Part shown: one piece after another, positions 32,763 through 39,054 of the stretch | Position numbering within the stretch: position 1 is the first letter of the stretch | Layout of the letters: each line of letters opens with the position of its first letter | NCBI GenBank assembly: GCA_039923495.1 | Contig: JBDTCO010000246.1 | Coordinates: 1-39,054 of the forward strand | Source: JBDTCO01 sp039923495 | GTDB lineage: Bacteria > Myxococcota_A > Polyangia > Palsa-1104 | Direction: 5' to 3' | DNA length: 39,054 bases | Translations under genes and position numbers: made by a program | Notes under the pieces: model-generated | Seen by the model: the letters and a program-made list of their open reading frames with translations, nothing else | What the model was told of the DNA's origin: nothing | Databases searched by the model: none

Positions 32763-33833
32763 ATGAACCGCCTCGCGCTCCTCGCCCTCCTCGCTCTCGC
32801 TCCCGCCTGTGACAACAGCACGGGCACCAACGGCGTCGACTACACGCCGCTCCTCACGACGCTGACGGACACCGTGGCCGTGCCGGGGATCACGCTGTTC
32901 ACGACGGACGCCGACGCGCTCGTGCCCGCGCTGACGACGCTTTCGACCACGCCGAGCGCCGCGAACCTCGCGGCGGCGCAGACCGCGTGGCGGACCGTCC
33001 GCGCCAGCTGGCGGAAGATCGACTCGGTGACCAGCTTCGGGCCCGCGGCCGATGAGCTGCTGCCCGAGACCATCGACGCGTCGCCCGCCGATGGCGACGG
33101 GATCGACGCGGTCGTGACCGGCACCGATGCGCTCGACGCCGGCTATGTCGCTGCGCTCGGCAACAAGAAGAAGGGCTTCCTCGGGCTCGAGCACCTGCTG
33201 TTCTCGACGGCGGGCAACGACACGGCCCTCCAGTCGCTCACCGGCGATGGCGCGCCGTCTCGTCGCCGCGCGCTCGTCGTGCTCATGGCGCAGGAGCTCC
33301 AGTCGCTCGCGCACACGCTGGCGAGCGCGTGGACGACGTACGCTACCGATGTGAAGACGTCGGGCCACGGCTCTGCGCGCTATCCGATCCAGAAGGACGC
33401 GGTCACGCTGTACGTGGGCGGCACCGTCTCCGCGCTCGAGGTCGTCGTCGGCGCTCGCCTGGCGACTCCGCTCGGTCGCAAAGCGGGCAGCAGCGGCACC
33501 CCGGACCCGAGCCTCGACCCGACATCGTCCAGCGACAGCGCGGTCGCGGACATGAACGCCTCGCTCGCGAGCGTCAAGGCGATGTGGAACGCACCGGGGT
33601 TCTCGGCCTATGTCACCAGCACGAACATCCTCGCCGACGCCAACAGCTACCAGGACGCGTGCATCGCGAAGGTCGCGGCGATCCCTGCACCGTTCGCCAC
33701 CGCGCTGACGTCCGCCGCACAGCCCGTGCAGGACGCATACGCCGCGTGCAAGACGTGGAAGCTCCTCTGGTACTCGGATCTGGTCCACGCGATCGGCTCG
33801 AACCCGCTAATTCTTGATGGCGATGGGGATTAG
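32763..33833 (+). CDS. Second imelysin-family lipoprotein
   Basis: A 356-residue lipoprotein (signal peptide to A-P-A-C, Cys16) with GAGGA eight bases before its ATG. It is the shorter imelysin type: A-W-R-T-V-R-A-S-W near residue 78, then K-G-F-L-G-L-E-H-L-L-F where the first imelysin has G-x-H-x-x-E, so glutamate is kept but histidine is not in the same place. The late Y-Q-D-A-C and W-K-L-L-W-Y segments fit the family. The last residues overlap the start of the receptor gene in another frame. A role with the receptor and the di-heme protein in iron handling is inferred from context. Confidence 0.87.
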   Translation: MNRLALLALLALAPACDNSTGTNGVDYTPLLTTLTDTVAVPGITLFTTDADALVPALTTLSTTPSAANLAAAQTAWRTVRASWRKIDSVTSFGPAADELLPETIDASPADGDGIDAVVTGTDALDAGYVAALGNKKKGFLGLEHLLFSTAGNDTALQSLTGDGAPSRRRALVVLMAQELQSLAHTLASAWTTYATDVKTSGHGSARYPIQKDAVTLYVGGTVSALEVVVGARLATPLGRKAGSSGTPDPSLDPTSSSDSAVADMNASLASVKAMWNAPGFSAYVTSTNILADANSYQDACIAKVAAIPAPFATALTSAAQPVQDAYAACKTWKLLWYSDLVHAIGSNPLILDGDGD

Positions 33834-35976
33834 GCAAAACGCCCTATTCGTCGTCGCCTCGCTCGGTTCTCTCGTCACGAACGTTCGCGCGGACGACGCC
33901 GCGCCTCCCAAGCCAGCGGACCGGGTCTACGCGTCGAAGGTGCGCGCGGACAAGGCCGACACGCTCAAGAAGGCGTCGGGCTCGAGCACCCTCATCACCG
34001 AGGAGGACATCAAGCGCGCGCAGCCCGACAACGCGGGCGACATGCTGCGTCGCGTGCCGGGGCTGCAGGTGCGCCAGGAAGATCAGACCGGCTTCCGGCT
34101 GAACCTCGGCGTGCGCGGCCTGAGCCCCACGCGCAGCCGGCTCGTGCTCGTCGAGGAGGACGGCGTCCCCCTCGTCGTGAGCCCGTACGGCGAGCCCGAG
34201 CTGTACTACACGACCTCCGTCGAGCGCATCCGCAGCATGGACGTGGTGAAGGGCTCGGACGTGCTGCGCTACGGCCCACAGACCGTCGGTGCCGTGATCC
34301 AGATCCACACCTGGGATCCGACGCCGACGCCGACTTACTACAACGCCGTCGCCGGAGGTACGCAGCACTACTTCGAGACGATGTCGCGCTTCTCGAACAC
34401 GACGAAGAACGGCATCGGCTACGTCGCGGAGGCCTACTACAAGCGCGGCGATGGCTTCCGTCAGATGCACTTCCAGGCGGCCGACGCGATGGGCAAGGTG
34501 CACATCCCGCTGTCGGCCTCGTCGGAGCTCGGCATCAAGGTCGGCTTCCACTGGGATCACGTGGACAGCACGTACACCGGGCTCACCGACACGCAGTACG
34601 CGCAGAACCCGCGGCAGAACACGGTGGCGCCCGACGACTACCAGAGCACGCAACGCTACGAGGTGGCGCTCACGCACGAGAAGCGCTTCGGCCACGGCAC
34701 CACGCTGCGATCGATCCTCTACGCGTACCAGATGAACCTCGGCTTCCGGATCCAGGACATCGCGCGCTTCGCGCAGCCGGGCGTCGACTACCAGCGCTCC
34801 TACACCGACCTCTACTTCCTCAACTCGACCAGCCTGCGCAGCCGCGTGTACGACGTGGTCGGTGCGAGCACGCAGCTCGAGCAGCGCTTCTCGACGGGCT
34901 TCGTGAAGCACAAGATCACCGTCGGTGCGCGCTTCACGTCCGACAACGCGCGTCGCAAGCTGAGCGAAGGACAGCAGCCCACGTCGCAGAGCGGGAACCT
35001 GCTCACCGATGACACCACGAACATCTTCGGGCTGGGGGCGTTCGTCGAAGATCAGATCGCGCTCACCGACTGGCTGCTCGTCACGCCCGCGTTCCGCATC
35101 GAGTACTCGCGCTCGCAGAAGACCACGCACCGGCTGCAGAACGACGACGGCTCCGTGCAGGACGTGAACCTCGTCGGCACGAGCAGCGCGAACGGCCCGA
35201 TGCCCGGCGTCTCGGTCGTCGCGGGACGTACGTGGTTCAACGCGTTCACGAGCCTGTACCGCGGCTACTCCGCGCCGCGCGTCGGTCAGGCCATCACGCC
35301 CGAGGGCAAGGACGCCAACCTCCACGCCGAGCGCAGCGTCGACTGGGAGATAGGGGTGCGCGGTCGGCTGCGCAACGTGCTGTCGGCCGAGGCCGACCTG
35401 TTCCTCATCAATTTCGACAACCAGCTCGTCTCCAACAACCCGCTCACGACCGGCACGAGCTCCGAGTTCATCGACGGCGGCAAGACGCAGCACTTCGGCG
35501 CCGAGGCCACGGCCCAGGCGCGCTTCGGCAAGTGGTTCCACCTGCCCGTCGATGTCGATGTGTCCGGCCACTACACGTTCGTGCACTCGCGCTTCGTCGG
35601 CGGCAGCGTCTCGGGCCTCAGCACGAACGGCAAGACGATCCCCTACTCGCCCGCGCAGACCGCGGTCGCCGTGCTCGATGTCTCGCACCGCATCGGCGTC
35701 GGTGCGCAGGTCGCCTTCTCGTACATCGGCTCGCAATACAGCGACGAGCAGAACACGATCGCGCCCGCGGGCTACGGGCTCACGGGCCGCATCCCCGCGT
35801 ACACGACGCTCGACCTCGCCGCGCGCTATCACAACGCGAGGACGGGCATCGGCGTCGCGCTCTCGGTGAAGAACGCCGTCGACAACGTCTACATCTCGGA
35901 CCGGTTGCCGAACGGCATCTTCACCGCCGGGTTCCGCCAGATCCTGGGGACGCTGTCGTGGTCGTCGGGGAGCTGA
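33817..35976 (+). CDS. TonB-dependent outer-membrane receptor, FecA-like
   Basis: About 719 residues. Signal peptide A-L-F-V-V-A-S-L-G-S-L-V with cleavage after N-V-R-A. The plug domain (about 45-165) reads L-I-T-E-E-D-I, A-G-D-M-L-R-R-V-P-G-L, L-N-L-G-V-R-G-L-S-P-T-R-S and G-V-P-L-V-V-S-P-Y-G-E-P-E. D-V-V-K-G-S-D-V-L-R-Y-G-P-Q-T follows, which is closest to FecA-type siderophore/citrate receptors. The rest is a 22-strand-type barrel ending G-T-L-S-W-S-S-G-S. A TonB box is not obvious. The start is uncertain (ATG 33817, ATG 33823 or TTG 33814), but all overlap the imelysin stop. TonB, ExbB and ExbD are not in the window. Confidence 0.92.
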   Translation: MAMGIRQNALFVVASLGSLVTNVRADDAAPPKPADRVYASKVRADKADTLKKASGSSTLITEEDIKRAQPDNAGDMLRRVPGLQVRQEDQTGFRLNLGVRGLSPTRSRLVLVEEDGVPLVVSPYGEPELYYTTSVERIRSMDVVKGSDVLRYGPQTVGAVIQIHTWDPTPTPTYYNAVAGGTQHYFETMSRFSNTTKNGIGYVAEAYYKRGDGFRQMHFQAADAMGKVHIPLSASSELGIKVGFHWDHVDSTYTGLTDTQYAQNPRQNTVAPDDYQSTQRYEVALTHEKRFGHGTTLRSILYAYQMNLGFRIQDIARFAQPGVDYQRSYTDLYFLNSTSLRSRVYDVVGASTQLEQRFSTGFVKHKITVGARFTSDNARRKLSEGQQPTSQSGNLLTDDTTNIFGLGAFVEDQIALTDWLLVTPAFRIEYSRSQKTTHRLQNDDGSVQDVNLVGTSSANGPMPGVSVVAGRTWFNAFTSLYRGYSAPRVGQAITPEGKDANLHAERSVDWEIGVRGRLRNVLSAEADLFLINFDNQLVSNNPLTTGTSSEFIDGGKTQHFGAEATAQARFGKWFHLPVDVDVSGHYTFVHSRFVGGSVSGLSTNGKTIPYSPAQTAVAVLDVSHRIGVGAQVAFSYIGSQYSDEQNTIAPAGYGLTGRIPAYTTLDLAARYHNARTGIGVALSVKNAVDNVYISDRLPNGIFTAGFRQILGTLSWSSGS

Positions 35977-37283
35977 AGCGCGCGCTCGACAGGCCCGTCG
36001 ACCTCGCGTCGCTCGCGGTCTTCCGCATCCTGTTCGGGGTGCTGATGACCGTGGCGAGCGTGCGCTTCCTCGCGCGCGGCTGGGTCGCGACCGAGTGGCT
36101 GACGCCGCGCTTCTTCTTCTCGTACGTCTCGTTCATCCGACCGCTGCCCGGCGACGGGATGTACGCGGTCTACGTCGTGTGCGCAGCGTGCGCGGTGCTC
36201 GTCGCGGTCGGCTTCCTGTATCGCCCCGCGATCATCGTGTTCGCGACGCTGTTTTCGTACGCGCACCTCTGCGACGTCACGAACTACCTCAACCACTACT
36301 ACCTCGTGTCGCTGCTCGCGCTGCTGATGTGCTTTTTGCCGCTCGACCGCGAGTACTCGCTGCGCGTACGACTGCGGCCCGAGGACCGGCGCGCCTCCGT
36401 GCACGCATGGGCGCTGTGGCTGCTGCGCTTCCAGGTCGCGGTCGTGTACGTGTTCGGCGGGCTCGCGAAGCTCGGGCCCGACTGGCTCCTTCGGGGCGAG
36501 CCGCTGCACATCTGGCTCGTCGGAGACGGACACCTGCCGCTGCTCTCGCACATCGCGCGCGCTCACTGGCTCGCGCTCGCGTTCAGCTGGTGCGGGCTGC
36601 TCTTCGACCTCTCGATCGTGCCGCTACTCCTGTGGAGCCGCTCGCGTCCGTGGGCCTACGCCGTCGTCGTCGCGTTCCACCTGATGACGAGCGCGCTGTT
36701 CCCCATCGGGATGTTCCCGTGGATCATGAGCGCCGCCGCGACGCTGTTCTTCGCGCCTGCCTGGCCCCGGAGGTGGGCGCCGCACAGAGCAGAGCCGCGC
36801 GGCACCGTCGCCACGCGCCCCCTTGGTGGATGGCTCTGGGTCGTGGGCGTGTACGCCATCGTCCAGCTCGTCGTGCCGCTGCGGCACCTCGCGTACCCCG
36901 GCAACACGCTGTGGACCGAGGAGGGCTTCCGCTGGTCGTGGCGCGTGATGCTGATCGACAAGGTCGGCGATCTCGAGCTCGAGGTGGTGGACGCGCACGA
37001 CCACCGCTTCGACATCTCGCCGTCGGAGTACCTGACGCCCACGCAGCGCTACCAGGCGTCCACGCAGCCCGACCTCATCCTCGCCTTCGCGCACCTCGTC
37101 GCCGACGACTTCGTGCGTCGCGGCCGCGGTCCCGTGCGCGTGTACGCGCACACCGCGGTCACCTGGAACGGCCGTCGCCATGCACCGATCGTCGACCCGA
37201 CGGTCGACCTCGTCCGCCTGCACGACGGACTTCTCCCCAAGCCGTGGATCCTCCCGGCGCCGACCACCGAGCCCCGATGGTGA
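35958..37283 (+). CDS. Vitamin-K-dependent gamma-carboxylase-like membrane protein (HTTM)
   Basis: About 441 residues from GTG 35958, overlapping the receptor gene by 19 bases and preceded by a CTGGGGA element. Residues 13-300 are the HTTM horizontally arranged membrane domain, starting R-P-V-D-L-A-S-L-A-V-F-R-I. The segment V-F-G-G-L-A-K-L-G-P-D-W-L aligns with the human carboxylase K217-K218 region; Lys171 matches the catalytic K218, while the other lysine is Ala. The C-terminal part (Y-L-T-P-T-Q-R, then T-Q-P-D-L-I-L-A-F-A-H, then I-V-D-P-T-V-D-L) is that of full carboxylases, not a bare HTTM. A true activity and its target are unknown; its place as last gene of the iron operon is recurrent in bacteria. 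Confidence 0.88.
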   Translation: MVVGELKRALDRPVDLASLAVFRILFGVLMTVASVRFLARGWVATEWLTPRFFFSYVSFIRPLPGDGMYAVYVVCAACAVLVAVGFLYRPAIIVFATLFSYAHLCDVTNYLNHYYLVSLLALLMCFLPLDREYSLRVRLRPEDRRASVHAWALWLLRFQVAVVYVFGGLAKLGPDWLLRGEPLHIWLVGDGHLPLLSHIARAHWLALAFSWCGLLFDLSIVPLLLWSRSRPWAYAVVVAFHLMTSALFPIGMFPWIMSAAATLFFAPAWPRRWAPHRAEPRGTVATRPLGGWLWVVGVYAIVQLVVPLRHLAYPGNTLWTEEGFRWSWRVMLIDKVGDLELEVVDAHDHRFDISPSEYLTPTQRYQASTQPDLILAFAHLVADDFVRRGRGPVRVYAHTAVTWNGRRHAPIVDPTVDLVRLHDGLLPKPWILPAPTTEPRW

Positions 37284-37302
37284 AGCCCGGCACAGCGCGT
37301 GA

Positions 37303-38745
37303 TCAAGGTTCGTTGAACGAGATCCGCGGCTCGATCCCGTGGGCGCGCGCGAGGAGCTTCTCGTAGACGCGCAGGGTCGCGGCCGGGCGGCGCAGCGGGT
37401 GGCTCACGCGGTACAGGTCGGAGAACACGTCGAAGTGGAAGCGCGTGGGGAGCGCGTTCCACAGCCGCGAACGACCGTACGTGAGCGCGATCGGGCCGAG
37501 CTCACCGGCGATGACGGCGTCGAGGTCGGATGCCCAGCACTCGAGCCCGGCGAGGTGCGTCGTGCGCACGTCGGCGTCGGTGCGACGGAACGCGCACGCC
37601 GTCGGCACGTACTCGTAGGCGAGCGCGGGCGCGCCATCGCGACGGAGCAGGAACGCGAAGGTGCCAGCGCGCTCGTCGAGCTCGTCGTCGCGCAGGGAGT
37701 GCAGCCCGCGGAACACAGCCCCCGCGACGAGCGCATCCGCGAGCTCCTGCAGGTGGGCCTCGAGCTGCGGCACGTCGTCGAACCCACGAGCTCCGGTCGC
37801 GGGCTCGAAGTCGCTCGTTGCCACCCCGTCGTCGCGGTGCCGCGACGGCCACTCGGCGGGCGGCTTGATGCGCAAAAACGACGTCTCGTCCTCGGCCTCG
37901 TGGACGCGGTTGCCCTGCATCCAGAACGTCTGACCGGGCAGCGTCGAGAGGAAGACCTCGCCCTTGTACATGTTCATCATCGCAGCGCAGATGGCGTCCA
38001 CATCGACGCAGAACACGCGCTGGTTGAGCCACGCGCGGTCGCCCGTGAACGAGAAGCCGCCGGCGCAGAACATCGTCGCCGCCGGCTTGCCCCACACGGT
38101 CTCGATGAGCTTGTGGCCCATGCCGAGCTTCACGAAGCAGTCCTGCGTGGCCTCGTCGCGGGTGCCGAGCCAGTCCGCCATGTGCGACCAGTCGAGCGCG
38201 TTGTTCGTCCAGGCCACGATGCCCGGCGACTCGAGCTGCGTCTTCGCCCACTCGATGTGCGCGGGCGTGATGCTGATGTCGACGAGCGAGAAGAAGCTCC
38301 CCGAGCCGCCCTTCTGCTTGACGATGTACGGCAGCGTGTCCCACTCGTCACCGCAGTTCACGGAGACGTGGTCGCCCGCGAACGGGAGCAGCTGCAGATC
38401 CTTCCACGCGAGCGGGCGACCGGGCGACAGCGGATGCACGGCAAACCCCATGCGACGCAGGATCTCGCGCGCCGCGATCGACGAGCGCGACGACAGGTAG
38501 ATGGGGATCTTGCGATCGAGCAGCGCGAGCGTGGGAAGATCGAAGTGATCGTCGTGCTCGTGCGTGAGCACCACGGCGTCGAGCGCGGGGAACTTGCCGA
38601 GGTCGATGACGCGCGGAGGGAACACGTCGTACCCGAGCGCGTGCGCGTGGCCGAAGGCGTCGCACAGGAGCGGGTCAACGAGGATGGAGGCCCTCTTCGT
38701 CCGGAACATCCACCCCTGGTGGCCGAGGAACGTCACGCCGAACAT
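37303..38745 (-). CDS. Metallo-beta-lactamase-fold hydrolase with large C-terminal domain
   Basis: 480 residues. I chose ATG 38745 because AGGA lies eight bases before it; ATG 38754 is possible. Residues 1-230 are an UlaG-like metallo-beta-lactamase fold: F-L-G-H-Q-G-W start, V-D-P-L-L, and the metal motif H62-x-H64-x-D66-H67 in L-T-H-E-H-D-D-H-F-D. Further ligands probably include the His in F-A-G-D-H-V-S. Residues about 270-480 form an extra domain without a recognised name (F-W-M-Q-G-N-R-V, then S-R-L-W-N-A-L-P). No signal peptide is visible. Such proteins hydrolyse esters, phosphodiesters or lipid amides; the substrate is unknown. It converges on the carboxylase-like gene with 19 bases between stops. 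Confidence 0.85.
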   Translation of the reverse strand: MFGVTFLGHQGWMFRTKRASILVDPLLCDAFGHAHALGYDVFPPRVIDLGKFPALDAVVLTHEHDDHFDLPTLALLDRKIPIYLSSRSSIAAREILRRMGFAVHPLSPGRPLAWKDLQLLPFAGDHVSVNCGDEWDTLPYIVKQKGGSGSFFSLVDISITPAHIEWAKTQLESPGIVAWTNNALDWSHMADWLGTRDEATQDCFVKLGMGHKLIETVWGKPAATMFCAGGFSFTGDRAWLNQRVFCVDVDAICAAMMNMYKGEVFLSTLPGQTFWMQGNRVHEAEDETSFLRIKPPAEWPSRHRDDGVATSDFEPATGARGFDDVPQLEAHLQELADALVAGAVFRGLHSLRDDELDERAGTFAFLLRRDGAPALAYEYVPTACAFRRTDADVRTTHLAGLECWASDLDAVIAGELGPIALTYGRSRLWNALPTRFHFDVFSDLYRVSHPLRRPAATLRVYEKLLARAHGIEPRISFNEP

Positions 38746-38812
38746 GCGCGGCATCCTAGCGCGCCCGAGACACGCGCGGCGACCGATGCTAGCCTGTAAA
38801 GCCTTGAGCGCA

Positions 38813-39054
38813 ATGCAGACAGAGCGAGCCTCGGCGAGCGCGAAGGTCCTGCTCGTGGACGACGAGGCGTACAACCGCGCGCTCCTGCGCGCGCACTTCG
38901 AGCCGTCTGGTTACACCTGCATCGAGGCGAGCTCGGGCACGCAGGCCCTCGCGCTCGCCGCGAGCGAGCGCCCCGATCTCGTCCTCCTCGACGTGCTCAT
39001 ACCCGAAATGGACGGCGACACGGTGCTCGCGGAGCTCAAGCTGGCGAGCGCCCG
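38813..39054 (+). CDS. Response regulator, receiver domain (3' end outside window)
   Basis: The first 80 residues of a CheY-like receiver. ATG 38813 is followed by K-V-L-L-V-D-D-E (acidic pair Asp16-Asp17), and the phospho-acceptor aspartate is Asp60 in L-V-L-L-D-V-L-I-P-E-M-D-G. The T/S and K conserved sites and any output domain lie beyond the window end. It is divergent from the metallo-beta-lactamase-fold gene with 67 bases between starts, so both may share a control region. The partner kinase cannot be identified here. Confidence 0.9.
   Translation, partial: MQTERASASAKVLLVDDEAYNRALLRAHFEPSGYTCIEASSGTQALALAASERPDLVLLDVLIPEMDGDTVLAELKLASA

Noticed and set aside
33844..35832. 662-residue minus-strand frame opposite the TonB-dependent receptor
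   Set aside because: Its composition is that of a reverse-complement shadow, and the receptor is clear.

Overview
This is a GC-rich, densely packed chromosomal window. The genes carry many lipobox signal peptides, many small operons joined by ATGA or TGATG overlaps, and a strong CTC/CTG leucine bias. Together with surface lipoproteins built from DUF7151-like repeats and a partial two-component system at each end, this suggests a Myxococcota (deltaproteobacterial) chromosome. That assignment is an inference from style and gene content, not from a marker gene. I see no phage, transposase, CRISPR array or rRNA.

Layout. Positions 1-1.3 kb hold the 3' end of a sensor histidine kinase overlapping a TPR/HEAT lipoprotein. 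Positions 1.4-4.25 kb are a minus-strand run: a small unknown protein, a hotdog acyl-CoA thioesterase, a DUF1295 membrane reductase-like protein, a YgfZ/CAF17 folate-binding protein, and a 49-residue very basic protein not previously listed. Positions 4.3-9.8 kb run plus: a TolC-type outer-membrane protein, an MlaC-like periplasmic protein, an aspartyl-protease-like lipoprotein, and a glycoside-hydrolase-like protein that probably starts at TTG. A tRNA-Leu with the unusual anticodon AAG and its own promoter follows. Positions 10-14 kb hold a repeat lipoprotein, a strong two-way terminator, and a hutG-hutF-hutD operon (the last steps of histidine breakdown). Positions 14.1-17.6 kb hold an exported barrel-like protein, a phospholipase-C/acid-phosphatase-family lipoprotein and a class I/II aminotransferase.

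Positions 17.7-29.9 kb are the most unusual part. On the plus strand are a GT-C-like membrane glycosyltransferase, a decayed acyltransferase fragment, three full FemAB/GNAT-like acyltransferases, an MBOAT-like membrane acyltransferase and an AMP-forming acyl ligase. Converging on them, with one base between stop codons, is a minus-strand operon behind a good sigma-70 promoter: two FtsX-type permeases, an acyl carrier protein and a PLP-dependent decarboxylase. Ligase, carrier and decarboxylase resemble the exosortase-A-associated trio and the BtrJ-BtrI-BtrK logic of butirosin synthesis; ligase, carrier and MBOAT recall Dlt. My inference is a pathway that loads an amino acid on a carrier protein, decarboxylates it there, and hands the product to membrane and cytoplasmic acyltransferases that decorate a lipid-linked or surface glycan. 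No exosortase is present.

Positions 30.1-37.3 kb form an iron-type operon behind a Fur-box-like site: imelysin lipoprotein, di-heme DUF1111 lipoprotein, second imelysin, FecA-like TonB-dependent receptor, and a vitamin-K-dependent gamma-carboxylase-like membrane protein that keeps the catalytic lysine position. The window ends with a metallo-beta-lactamase-fold protein and, divergently, the start of a response regulator.
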